Assembly (NCBI GenBank): GCA_015680685.1 | Contig: MNCI01000651.1 | Coordinates: forward strand, 666,168 to 730,167 | Direction of reading: 5' to 3' | Source: Gnetum montanum | Taxonomy: Eukaryota > Streptophyta > Gnetopsida > Gnetales > Gnetaceae | Length of the DNA: 64,000 bases | Shown here: positions 36,846 through 48,165 of the stretch, in pieces | Position numbering within the stretch: the stretch's first letter is position 1 | Layout of the letters: each line of letters opens with the position of its first letter | Position numbers and translations under genes: made by a program | Notes under the pieces: model-generated | Databases searched by the model: none | What the model was told of the DNA's origin: nothing | Seen by the model: the letters and a program-made list of their open reading frames with translations, nothing else

Positions 36846-38219
36846 GAATTTTTACCTTTGAGAAATAAGGGATAAATAAGAAGTTTTAACATGAAATTGG
36901 AGTCCAAAGGAATCCCAAGAAGCCTAGAACATGATGAGATGAATGAAGAGGGCTAGATATTTTGCAAAAAAGGAAATTTTATTAGGAGAATGATGGAGAA
37001 ATGCCTTGAAGGAGCACACAGTTGGATGTAACCAACATGCAACACAAAAGATTTGAATGCAAAAAATCCTAATGAATAGGAAACTTTGATGCATTAAACT
37101 AATACATCAAACAAAACATGAAAAGATATAGTGAGGTGAGATATGGAAAGTAGAGATGGATAAGGTGGAGAGTGGAATGGATTCTTGTATCATGGTCACA
37201 TGAAGTCTCTCTTGGATTTTGTGATTAATATTACTCAATAATATCCATTCTTAGTCTGAATTAAAACAAACCATTTTTAGTGACTTCACATTGACACTCT
37301 AAGTCTAGTCCACCCCATTAAGGTACAAGAATATTCCCACAGATCAATCACCATTCATAAAAGAGAAGTAGGAAGTGAGATGGGCCTTAGTTAGAGGGGA
37401 CCTTTAGGCATGGGTAACATGTCTTTCTAGTTCCATAACTAGTGCTTGTAGCCCATTATTTTGTCTAAGAGGTGTGCTTTGAATTCCCATTATTATTTTT
37501 TCTTTTTGGATTTTTGGATGGGAACCACACCATGCAAAGACTTAGCTACATGTTATTGGTCGACAGTGGAATGGTGAGAAATTCATGAAAACACACATGC
37601 ACCCAAGAGGGTAGGAAACTAAAAAGAGTGTCAAATTCCCTTGAAGTAACATCCTTGTCTATCCATTTAATCCTTCCCAAGTTTGAAAACTTCCAAGGTC
37701 ACAAGTTCTTTAAAATTTTCATTAACGAAGGGACCACATATTTCTAAAATAAGGGAACATCATAGAGTTTCTTGGATGAGCGGATCACATGGACTTACTG
37801 CATATTTTCATGAAAAATAAACTATGTCTTAGATATCAACACCAAAATTTAAAGATACAATCCAAACATTAACAATCAAATAACATTATAGTACAAACCA
37901 CCATCAATCAACAACTATATTTGCAATAACATTATAGTACAAACCACCATCAATTAACAACTATAGTCCTGGTAGCAATAAAGAAGAAAAACAAAACAAA
38001 ACATAAGAAAAGCATTTTAAAAACCCAAACCAAATAAAGTAAAATATAGAATAAATTATGACATATTTAAGAAAGAGAAAAATGTACTAAAAATAGTGTC
38101 AAACAAATACTGTGAAAAATGGAAAAAAAATAAAAAAAAATAATGAGACACTTTGATTAATCAACATGAATGGCCATCTCTCCCATGATAGAGTTGGAAG
38201 GCGGAGATCAAAAAAAAAT
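36846..38219 (-). other. T3 integrase-to-ORF3 spacer
   Basis: Non-coding; similar in sequence to the T1 and T4 spacers (for example about 37440-37520 against 62460-62530). Confidence 0.55.
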
Positions 38220-41200
38220 TTAGCACGCATGTCCATCCATTAAGGTGTTTTGATTACTGGCTCTCTTAGGTTCATGGAAAGGTTTGATTTGTTGCATGTT
38301 GACCAATAATTTCTTATTTGGACTTTCAAGTTTGTATATTAACATGGCCCAAAAAGAAAAGGTTTTGTAGATGATGTAAGGTCCCTCCCACAACATTTTA
38401 AACTTAGTTCTTTGTTGCACATGTGTGGAATTCAAGTATAGGATCCAATCTCCTAGTTGAAATTTCACTTTCCTAATTCTAAGGTCATGTCATTACTTCT
38501 TGAATGTCTTGTATACTTCATTAGATGATAATGCCACCAATCAGTTCTCATCTTGCAAGTTGAGGTTTATTAATCTTTTTTTTTTTTGTGCTAGACTTAG
38601 GTCAAGATCAAGGTCACAAGCTATTGATAGTCTATGAAGCTTTGTTTGAATTGGAAGTTTTGGTAATTTACTGTACACAAGCTCATAGGGAGAGTAGCTA
38701 ATAGGAAGTTTCCAAGTGAAGTGGTAGGCCCAAAGGGAATCATTGAGTTTTGTGCTCCAATCCCTTCTATATTTACTAATGGTTCAAGTTAGTATTTTCA
38801 TTATCTCCCTATTTATTACCTCAGCTTAATTGTTGGCTTGAGAATGGAAGGGTGTTGTTAATTTGTGTTCAACCCCTAAGCGTCACATGAGCTTCTAAGT
38901 GGTAGTTCCTATGAAATGAGTACATTATCAAAAAAAAGGTGCACATGGCACTCCAAACCTATTTACAAAATATTGTTGTGTAAACTGAGTAGCCATAGAA
39001 TATGTACAATCAGTGATGGCTGTAGCTTTCGCCCATTTCATATAATAGTCAAAAACAACTATGATGTATGCCTTTACATTTGACATGGAAAAGATCAAAT
39101 GTATAAGTCAATGCCCCAAATATTAAAGTGCTCTAGTGGTTGTATCCACTACTGAGGTTCTTCCATACAAGTAGTCATTCCAGCATCACGTTGGTAGTGT
39201 TCACATAAGTGGACAAAGTGGTGAGCATCCTTGAAAAGTGTTGGACAATAATACAATACCATGAGGATCTTAATGGCTATGCATCTTCCAGCATAGTGGC
39301 CCCCATAAGTGCCCTCTTGAGCATCTTAGAGAATGCACAATTGATCAACATCAGGTACAAACCAATAAACTAAGCCATTGGCATAGACCTTGTAAAGATG
39401 TCTCTTGATTTCCAAGAAGCATTTCACTTGGTGAACAAACTATTATTTCTTCTTGTTGTTCCACTCCCATGGCATCTTCTGAGTGAGCAGGTAGGTAAGA
39501 ATGTCATTGTACCAATTAGGTGCAGTGGGTATTTATTTAGTTATATCACTGGCAAAGAGGAGTTCATTAGGAAACTGATTTGACAATGGGATTTACTCCT
39601 CTTTGTTGTCCCATTACAACCAAGAAAAGTGGTCAGCAACCACATTCTTGGTTCCCTTTCAATCTACCATAGTGAGATTGAATTCCTACAAGATCACTAG
39701 TCATTGTATGACATCGAGGTTCACCATTGGCTTATTCATTAGGAACTAGATTACACTATGGTCAATGTGCACAAACATCGTGTACCCGAGCACATAGTGC
39801 CTGAAGCTTTTCAAGGCAAACACCACCACCATCAGTTATTTCTTTGTTGTGGTGTAGTTCAATTGCACATCCATAATGCTTCTACTCAGATAGTGGATGT
39901 AGTGAGGATAGTTTTGATCATTCAATTGCTCGAGCATGATTCCCAAGGCATAATTAGATGCATCTATCTTAATGTGAAAGGACCTAGACTAATCAAGTAC
40001 TCGTAGATATGGAGTTTCTATGAGCTTTTGCTTGAGTTGTTGGAATGAATATTTGCATTCCTTGGTATAAACAAACAAAGCATCCTTCTTTGTCAGCTTC
40101 ACTAATGATTTGGCAATCTTAGAGAAATTCTCAATGAAGGGCTAGTGGTAGCTAGTATGTCTAAGGAATGACCTCATAGCTTTAACTATTTCTGGTTATC
40201 TGGTAATTCCTTGAATGACAATTATTTTTTCAAGGTCCACCTTGATCCCTTTTTCTAAAATTCTATGTCCCACAACAATGCCTTATTGGACCATTAGGTG
40301 GATTTTCTACTAGTTGAGCCTAAGGTTTGTCTCCACACATCCTTTCAATACTTTCTCAAGATGGTCCAAGGCTTACTCACATGTAGCCCCATAGGTGGAG
40401 AAGTCATCCATGAAGAATTCCATCTTGCTACCAATATGTTGTTGAAAGATGCTTAGGACAAGGCATTAAAATGTGGCAAGGGCATTGCACAAGTTGAATG
40501 TCATCTTTCTATATGTGAAAATGCCCCAGGGACTCATGAATGTTGTTTTGGCCTAATCTTTTAGTGCAATCTAAATTTCGTTATAGCCACTACAATCATG
40601 CAAAACGCTATAGTAGCAATGCCAAGAAATGGTATCCAATGCTTGGTCCACAAATGGCAATAAAAAGTAATCTTTGTATGTTGCCATATTCAACAGCCTA
40701 AAGTCAATGCAGACTCTCCATTTGCCTCCTTTCTATGGCACTATCACAAGCAAACTAATCCACTTACTATCTACAATGGGATAGATGAACCTCACCTTAA
40801 GTAGTTGTTCAATCTCTTCTTTCACTATCTACTTTAATTTGGGATTTAACCACCACTAAGACTACCTCTTTTGTTTAATGGAAGGATCCTTGTAGATGCA
40901 ATGCTAGCATATCCTAGTATCAATTTTAGTGAGTTTAGAATATAAGCAAAGATTTTTGGCCTTTTTTTTACCACCTTCAATAGCTTCTTTTTCTATGTAG
41001 GAGCAAGGTTGGCATTGATAATAACTAGCTTACCATTCTTTAGAAAAGCATATTCCATATTGGTCGATAGAGTTTTCAACTCAAGGGGCTCTTGTTTAAT
41101 ACTTTCAAAGATCTCCAACTCTCCCCAATTAGTGTCATCAAGTTCAGTAGAGAGTTGATGATGGATTTTTTCCATCCCATCCATGCCTTCAATGTAGGCA

Positions 41201-41493
41201 CTTGTAAGGCTCTCAGTCTATTCCATGCATAAATTTGAGCTACTATTAGGTTCAGCTATTAGCCACTAGGTGCCCTCCTATTTTGTGACTATTGCATATA
41301 GGCACCTTTGGATTTTCATCACATCGGAACATCACCTACATTTTATGATTGATGTACTTTTCATGGTTCATACTTTCTACACATAATTGCATCTTGTGTC
41401 ACTATATGTGATGCATGGAATGCACTTCCTATTAATCTTTTTGAAATTATTTTCCTTGGAAATTTTCAAGGAAGGCCTCTAATTCCCAACTGT
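38220..41493 (-). pseudogene. pol: T3 pol: RT, RNase H and integrase
   Basis: Copies the RNA into DNA and integrates it in a live element. Order on the minus strand: pre-RT block with EPLELKTLSTNMEYAFLKNG (open at 41184-40993); RT with FMDDFSTYG at about 40414-40390, the F/Y-x-DD catalytic motif intact at this point, followed by LDHLEKVLKGCVETNLRLN; RNase H with KIDASNYALGIMLEQLND (about 39975-39920) and VADHFSWL (about 39610); integrase zinc-binding region with EGTYGGHYAGRC and FVHLCEHYQRDAG (about 39310-39170), an H-H-C-C type finger; integrase core about 39150-38620, with KLNDSLW-type block near 38740; GPY-type end MLWEGPYIIYKTF in the open segment 38468-38220. Many TAG stops; non-functional. 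Upstream it continues into protease beyond R3. Confidence 0.85.
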
Positions 41494-41498
41494 GCATC
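41494..41498. repeat. Target-site duplication, left copy (R3)
   Basis: GCATC before TGAAACACC; right copy 51752-51756 is ACATC. Confidence 0.8.
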
Positions 41499-41739
41499 TG
41501 AAACACCACAAAAAATTTTGGCTAACACTTGAAGATAGAAATTAAGCTAAGTCATGTTGGTCCTCAGCATGACCAAGCTTGAAAGCTTCAAAATAGCATC
41601 AAAAAAAGTCAAAGAAAGTAAGTAAAAGTTCCCTGGGACCCACAGAAGATTACGATGACATCTAGCATCAAACTTGGCAAATCTTGAGCTCAAAATACTT
41701 TGTTTTCACTAAGTATGCATCCTGTATGCTGGCCTACAC

Positions 41740-43135
41740 ATGCCCAACGTAAGGCCCAGCGTACAGCAACTTTCGGGGCTCAAAAAGTCATCAAAACATG
41801 CTAAAGTGGAGTGTCTAGACCCCCCAAGACCTTCCCCAAGGTCCCTAGCAGGTCTCAGGCACTTGAAAATTGAATTTTGGAATCCGAATGATGGTCGTCC
41901 ATTCCTGTACGCCCAGCGTAGACGCCAGGGTGTAGCCAGCGTAGACAGACTTTCGGGCCCCAGAAATGCATCAAAACGTACCAGAATCGAGCGTCCAGAC
42001 CCCCCAAAACCTTCCCCAAGGTTCCTAGCAGGTCTCGGGCACTTGAAAATCGAATTTTGGGCTCCGAATGATGGTCGTCCATTCCTGTACGCCCAGCGTA
42101 GACGCCAGGGTGCAGCCAGCGTAGACAGACTTTCGGGCCCCAGAAATGCATCAAAATGTGCCAAAATCGAGCATCCAGACCCCCCAGAACCTTCCCCAAG
42201 GTTCTCAGCAGGTCTTGGGCACTTGAAAATCAAATTTTGGGCTCCGAATGATGGTCGTCCATTCCTGTACGCCCAGCGTAGATGCCAGGGTGCAGCCAAC
42301 GTAGACAGACTTTCGGGCCCCAAAAATGCATCAAAAGGTGCCAGAAGCGAGCGTCCAGACCCCCCAGAACCTTCCCCAAGGTTCCCAATAGGTCTCGGGC
42401 ACTTGAAAATTGAATTTTGGGCTCCGAATGATGGTCGTCCATTCCTATACGCCCAGCGTAGACGCCAGGGTGCGGCCAGCGTAGATAGATTTTCGGGCCC
42501 CAGAAATGCATCAAAACGTGCCAGAATCAAGTGTCCAGACCCCCCAGAACCTTCCCCAAGGTTTCCCGCTGGTCTCAGGCACTTGAAAATTGAATTTTGG
42601 GATCCGAATGATGGTCGTCCATTCCTATACGCCCGGCGTAGACGCCAGGGTGCAGCCAGCATAGATAGACTTTCGGGCCCCAAAAATGCATCAAAATGTG
42701 CCAGAATCGAGCGTCCAGACCCACCAGAACCTTCCCCAAGGTTCCCAATAGGTCGCGGGCACTTGAAAATCAAATTTTGGGCTCCGAATGATGGTCGTCC
42801 ATTCTTGTACACCCAGCGTAGACGCCAGGGTGCGGCCAGCGTAGATAGACTTTCGGGCCCCAGAAATGCATCAAAACGTGCCAGAATCGAGCGTCCAAAC
42901 CCCCCAGAACCTTCCCCAAGGTTTCCCGCGGGTCTCAGGCACTTGAAAATTGAATTTTGGGATCCGAATGATGGTCGTCCATTCCTATACGCCCGGCGTA
43001 GACGCCAGGGTGCAGCCAGCGTAGACAGACTTTCGGGCCCCAGAAATGCATCAAAACGTGCCAGAATCGAGCGTTCAGACCCCCCAGAACCTTCCCCAGG
43101 GTTCCCAGTAGCTCTTGGGCATCCAAAAATCAATT
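41740..43135 (+). repeat. 180 bp tandem repeats in R3 5' LTR
   Basis: About 7.8 copies with an exact 180 bp period; GATGGTCGTCCATTCCT recurs at 41889, 42069, 42249, 42429, 42609, 42789 and 42969. Because 180 is a multiple of three and the unit lacks stops in several frames, both strands show ORFs of over 460 codons. These are period artefacts and I do not annotate them as genes. Confidence 0.95.
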
Positions 43136-43369
43136 TTTGACCTTAAAATGAAGCATTTTCATGTGTATACGCTGGGTACATTTTTGGCTTACGCTGGCAT
43201 CCTCTACGCTCAGCATCCACAGTGTATACGCCCAACGTATACGCCCGCCCCACAACGTATACGCCTCGGCGTATACGTCAGCAAATTTAACACTTGTAAA
43301 TTAAATCCGGCCTGATGTAGCGTATACGCCCACGTGTCTCCCAACCCGAATTCCCCGGTAAAACCCGTC

Positions 43370-43377
43370 TATAAAAG
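43370..43377 (+). promoter_or_regulatory. TATA box in R3 5' LTR
   Basis: TATAAAAG in a locally GC-richer context, downstream of the GTATACGC cluster. Identical at 51170-51177 in the 3' LTR. Confidence 0.75.
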
Positions 43378-43951
43378 GCCCATTTTTCCATGAAATCGAG
43401 GTCGAAAGGAGCGGTTGGCAAAAAACTCCCAGAGTGCACAAGAGACATTTACGCTGCAGACCAGAGCTCAAAAACCCTCTTACGCTGGAGAGCCCTGTAC
43501 ACCATACACACAGTCTCTACGCTCCGCCTACCTTGCGAACTGGCCGAGTCATTCCTGCACACGCCGGGGCCTTTCGCCCGCCTTGTGTCAAAGCCACAAC
43601 TGTGTTTGGACCGGTGCACTTTGTAATCAATTCTCAATACAAAACAGTTTACATTTTGCCCAGATTTATTGCAGTTTTCTTTGTTTTTCAGTTTACGTTT
43701 ACAGGCTCATTTACATTATCGTGCTTGTTTACGGTTTACATTTAATGTGCATTGTTTATGTATAACCCAACGTGTTGTAGCGGCAAACGTTGGGGAAGTC
43801 CTTGTTTGATCCGCGTGCGGACCATTGAAGGCACTCTGCCTTCGTCCGTTCCAGCTTGCCCCCAAGCGGAGGCAGGGTCGACTGTGCTTGTTCGTAGATC
43901 TTTCGGTGCTCGTAATGTTCCAGCCTTGCACCGACGATTTCGGTCGATACA

Positions 43952-43975
43952 GTTTTTGGCGCTAGAAGGAGGGCC
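43952..43975 (+). other. R3 primer-binding site
   Basis: GTTTTTGGCGCTAGAAGGAG starts right after the LTR's terminal CA. TGGCGC-type primer sites are common in plant Ty3/gypsy elements; I do not assign the tRNA. Confidence 0.75.
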
Positions 43976-44003
43976 CACCTAAAACCTTGCTTGCAAATCT
44001 TAC

Positions 44004-44400
44004 AACATCTACGCTGCCAAACTGAAACCCCAGCATGTACGCTGCTAACAGACTACAGCGCCTACGCTGCCAAACTGAAACCCTAGCGTCTACGCTGCTA
44101 ACAGACTACAGCGTCTATGCTACCAAACTGAAACCCCAGCGTCTACGCTGCTAACAGACTACAGCGTCTACGCTACCAAACTATACCCCAGCATCTACGC
44201 TGCTAACAAATTCCTAGCGTCTATGCTGCTACAGTGTTTTTACGCTGCTACAGTGTCCTAGCATAAGCTACAGTGTCTCAGCATATCCTACAGTGTCTCA
44301 GCATAAGCTACAGTGTCTCAGCGTATGCTACAGTGTTTTTCCGCTACTACAGTGTTTTTACGCTGCTACAGTATTGCTACAGTACCGCTACAGTGTTTTT
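44004..44400 (+). repeat. R3 leader repeats
   Basis: About four copies of a 53 bp unit built on TCTACGCTGCCAAACTGAAA and CTACGCTGCTAACAGACTAC (44006-44215), then about ten copies of a GCTACAGTGT word every 13-24 bp (44228-44395). Many words are self-complementary (AGCGTCTACGCT). Confidence 0.85.
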
Positions 44401-44752
44401 TCAACAAAAACACCCAAAATGGGCCCGTTTCAAAGCCGAATTCGCTGTGATTCGCACCTACTTCAAACTGGTCTAAGTACTAATGACCACCAACATGGAT
44501 CACCTTGTCTAAGGCATACAATACACACAACATAACAATTCTAAGATAACTTCCTCTTACCCGAGATCACCATCCGTGTACGACTACGGTTAATAATTTC
44601 ATACTTAGCTAAATTTTCTCCCGGTTACGCTGTACATGCAGGACACTTAGAAAAAAATTTCAGTGTTCACACGTCGGACACTCTGCACACTTAGCCCGAA
44701 ACACACTCGGCACTTATTAGCTAGCTCATACGTTGCCCCGTCACACATCACC

Positions 44753-46398
44753 ATGGCATCATCCCCGACCTCTAATGCACGCACCTTCGTAATCCTCACA
44801 CAAGAACAGTATAACTACATCTGTGTGAAGATTCAAGCCAACCTTCCTCTTGACACCATAGAATAGGAGGCAAAACAAAACTTCGAGCACATATACATGG
44901 GAGGTCACGAATTCGTCCCCTCTGTATATGACATCATCCCCCTTTCTGAACCTCAGCACAAACTCATCTCCCAGCTCCTTATGGCAAGGAGCCAAAACTC
45001 ACGGTGACCCACTGAGGAGCCCCAAAACCAACATGATGTAGATGACTTCGAGGCACGATCTGAACCTGAGGATTCATACCAAACCCACAATCCCCATGCC
45101 TACGTGAACCCATCACTCCATCCTCGCATGGAATAGACAACCACTCACCAAGTGTCAATGAGCACACAAGCACCAGTACCCAAACAGAGATTACTCACCC
45201 CCATCTCCACCCAGTACATACCACACGTGCAAGCGCATGGGGCCACCTTCACTACATCGGCCCCGCACATCCAGGGTGTCACTTCCCAGTTTGTGGCTAG
45301 GCAAGGAACCATACCCCTTGTTCGACAACCCACTCACTTCAATGTGCCACACCCCACAACCACAACTCTGAACATCGCTCCACAGCAACAAATGACAACC
45401 CAACAACCTCCCCAACCAACCAGTCTACCTACCGCTCAAGAGTGGGCAGAAGCAAAACAGATGATGCAAGCATTAGCAGATGAGATAAAGCAACTCAAAG
45501 CTGACAACACTGAACAAGTTAAAGTACTAGATTTCTATCGCGACGATCCAATTAGCTCTTCAGTGCCACCGTTAGCTTTACCCAAGGGAATCGCATTGCC
45601 CCAGTTAACCAAGTACAATGGGGAGGGAGACCCAAACGCTCACTTAGTCACGTTTTGATCAGAAACTCCATTGCTTCAAGCTTGGCCCCACGCAATCTTG
45701 CGAGTGTTCGCTATGTCCTTAACGGGTGTAGCCTTAGACTGGTACCGAGCCTTGCCTCGTAACTCCATATCCTCTCTGGCGGATCTACTACATCAATTCG
45801 TTACCCGGTTTAAGTACAACCTCAAGCCTGAAGCCACACTAGACAGTTTAATACAAGTGAAACATGCACCACTTGAGCCTGTCCAAAAGTTCATCCAACG
45901 ATGGAGTGTAGCCCTTAATGAACTTCATGAGCCCATCCCTGAAAAGTATTTGCTTACGATTCTGAAGGGAGCCGTGAATGACTTCATTAAGTCAAAACTG
46001 TACTACCTAAGCGCTCAAATGTTGAGCCAAGCATTCACACAGATCAAGAACATTGAACAAGCTGCACAAGCCAGCAATGACCCCGCCTATGTGGCTTACA
46101 AGAACCAACACGTTGCCAAACAAAAGGCAACAACGGAAACTATGGCCACAAGCACAAAAACAACTAACACTAGTATCAACCTGCCTACAACAACAGGGGC
46201 CACCCCAAGGCCCAACTTTCAGTGCAAAGATCACTCTAAGTACACACCTTTACTTGCACGACCTTCAGAACTCCTAGAGCAACTCCTTAGAACTGGGCAA
46301 ATCCAGTACAAACACGTAGCGGAGAATGCTCGCCGCCGACATGATAGGTACTGCGAGTTACTAAGGAACCCCACCTTAGCAGCACCAAATGAGCCCCC
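44753..46398 (+). pseudogene. gag: R3 gag (truncated by assembly gap)
   Basis: The best-preserved gag in the window. Start MASSPTSNARTFV; TQEQYNYICVKIQANL near residue 22; a Pro/Gln/Thr-rich middle; DEIKQLKADN coiled-coil-like segment; VLDFYRDDPISSSVPPLAL; LPQLTKYNGEGDPNAHLVTF; then capsid core LLQAWPHAILRVFAMSLTG, ALDWYRALPRNSISSLADLL, FVTRFKYNLKPEATLDSL and LNELHEPIPEKYLLTILKG. Further on PRPNFQCKDHSKYTPLLA and ARRRHDRYCELLRNP, shared with R2. Only four in-frame stops are visible (near 44864, 45006, 45135, 45657); the open segment after the last continues into the gap. Confidence 0.9.
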
Positions 46399-47369
46399 NN
46401 NNNNNNNNNNNNNNNNNNNNNNNNNNNNNNNNNNNNNNNNNNNNNNNNNNNNNNNNNNNNNNNNNNNNNNNNNNNNNNNNNNNNNNNNNNNNNNNNNNNN
46501 NNNNNNNNNNNNNNNNNNNNNNNNNNNNNNNNNNNNNNNNNNNNNNNNNNNNNNNNNNNNNNNNNNNNNNNNNNNNNNNNNNNNNNNNNNNNNNNNNNNN
46601 NNNNNNNNNNNNNNNNNNNNNNNNNNNNNNNNNNNNNNNNNNNNNNNNNNNNNNNNNNNNNNNNNNNNNNNNNNNNNNNNNNNNNNNNNNNNNNNNNNNN
46701 NNNNNNNNNNNNNNNNNNNNNNNNNNNNNNNNNNNNNNNNNNNNNNNNNNNNNNNNNNNNNNNNNNNNNNNNNNNNNNNNNNNNNNNNNNNNNNNNNNNN
46801 NNNNNNNNNNNNNNNNNNNNNNNNNNNNNNNNNNNNNNNNNNNNNNNNNNNNNNNNNNNNNNNNNNNNNNNNNNNNNNNNNNNNNNNNNNNNNNNNNNNN
46901 NNNNNNNNNNNNNNNNNNNNNNNNNNNNNNNNNNNNNNNNNNNNNNNNNNNNNNNNNNNNNNNNNNNNNNNNNNNNNNNNNNNNNNNNNNNNNNNNNNNN
47001 NNNNNNNNNNNNNNNNNNNNNNNNNNNNNNNNNNNNNNNNNNNNNNNNNNNNNNNNNNNNNNNNNNNNNNNNNNNNNNNNNNNNNNNNNNNNNNNNNNNN
47101 NNNNNNNNNNNNNNNNNNNNNNNNNNNNNNNNNNNNNNNNNNNNNNNNNNNNNNNNNNNNNNNNNNNNNNNNNNNNNNNNNNNNNNNNNNNNNNNNNNNN
47201 NNNNNNNNNNNNNNNNNNNNNNNNNNNNNNNNNNNNNNNNNNNNNNNNNNNNNNNNNNNNNNNNNNNNNNNNNNNNNNNNNNNNNNNNNNNNNNNNNNNN
47301 NNNNNNNNNNNNNNNNNNNNNNNNNNNNNNNNNNNNNNNNNNNNNNNNNNNNNNNNNNNNNNNNNNNNN
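46399..47369. other. Assembly gap (971 N)
   Basis: Run of N inside R3, just where protease would follow gag as in R2. True length is unknown, so long ORFs drawn across it are meaningless. Confidence 1.
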
Positions 47370-47644
47370 AAGAGGAGCCTCTTGAAGCAACACCCACAAC
47401 AACAAACAAAACATCTAGAGCTAAAACGCCTGAACGAGGGGTGAAAACTGAAAACCTCCCACAGCAAACTAGTGCGCCTCTTAGACCATGTCCGAATAAG
47501 AAACAACTACATAATCAAGACTCTCCTGCGGCCAAAGACACGTCTAACCGCCGCCCACTCCTCACCTTTGTTCGTTGTGCATACGTCACCTTAGTTTGCA
47601 TTGCACTAGCTTACACGCTTGCATGTGGCCCGAAAAGGCCTTAA
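47370..47644 (+). pseudogene. R3 C-terminal coding piece after the gap
   Basis: Open for 91 codons from the gap edge to a TAA at 47642-47644: EEPLEATPTTTNKTSRAKT, then a Lys/Gln/Pro-rich stretch, RPLLTFVRCAYVTLVCIAL and an end CGPKRP coded by the first hairpin unit. The hydrophobic VTLVCIALAYTLA could be a short membrane segment or chance. Family not recognised; reading frame across the gap is unknown. Confidence 0.35.
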
Positions 47645-48110
47645 ACTAAACCATGGCCCGAAAAGGCCTTAAACTAGAACACGTGGCCCGAAAAGGCCTT
47701 AAACCACCACCTTTTCACATTATTTTCTATTCACTTGTGCATTTCAATTCATGTTTTCTGCAGTGGCTTTTTAACATTGTTTTCTCTAGTTGCTTTTGTT
47801 TACAGGATCATATGGACGCACATGCATGCATCCACCCTGACAATCCTGGCATCATGACTTAAAAATGATACCACAGCATGTCCTGGCGTCATGACGGTAA
47901 ACTGACACCACAGAGCTCTATCCAACATGACACTAAATTGTCACACTCATTCACCAGAATCCGCTAAGACTATAAACTAGCTTGCCTCTTCATAGTCTGC
48001 CATGACTATAAACTAGCATCATACCGTCCGCTATGACGATAAACTAGCAACGTCCAATGGGTTATGACGTAAAACTAACCCACGATAGTCCGCTAAGACT
48101 ATAAACTGGC
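47627..48110 (+). repeat. R3 hairpin array (YRNNAW loops)
   Basis: Two blocks. 47627-47700: three GGCC-CGAAAA-GGCC hairpins (47627, 47655, 47685), each followed by TTAAAC. 47847-48110: TGGCATCA-N11-TGATACCA (47847-47873) and TGGCGTCA-N11-TGACACCA (47884-47910), TGACA-CTAAAT-TGTCA (47928-47943), ATAGTC-TGCCAT-GACTAT (47992-48009), CGTC-CGCTAT-GACG (48025-48038), ACGTC-N11-GACGT (48050-48070) and ATAGTC-CGCTAA-GACTAT (48085-48102). Most are followed by TAAACTAGC. Stem sequences change but pairing is kept. Confidence 0.75.
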
Positions 48111-48165
48111 CATATCATTTCTGGCACATTCATCCGCTACTATAATTCATGACATTTCTTCATCA

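Larger units (their letters stand above)
41499..43951 (+). repeat. R3 5' LTR
   Basis: 2453 bp, TGAAACACC...GATACA. Contains a 180 bp tandem array (41740-43135), a cluster of GTATACGC words (43165-43335) and TATAAAAG at 43370-43377. By eye it differs from the 3' LTR by a few percent, mainly transitions, plus small indels around the GTATACGC cluster. Confidence 0.95.

Noticed and set aside
41740-43135. CRISPR-like array
   Set aside because: Whole units are repeated, with no unique spacers, inside a plant LTR.
41709-43140. Long ORFs (466 and 474 codons) on opposite strands
   Set aside because: They exist because a stop-poor 180 bp repeat has a period divisible by three. They lie wholly within an LTR and match no domain; the right LTR version is broken by a one-base insertion.
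43390-43982. Several ORFs of 60-116 codons in the end of the R3 LTR
   Set aside because: They overlap in all frames in the R/U5 part of an LTR, and their counterparts in the other LTR are changed or broken.
45671-47644. 657-codon ORF through the N run, and minus-strand ORFs of about 375-390 codons
   Set aside because: N positions cannot show stops. Only the gag part before 46399 and the 91 codons after 47369 are real readable sequence.
47627-47700. GGCC hairpins as transcription terminators
   Set aside because: No U tract follows, the genome is eukaryotic, and the units are tandem with a conserved loop and tail.
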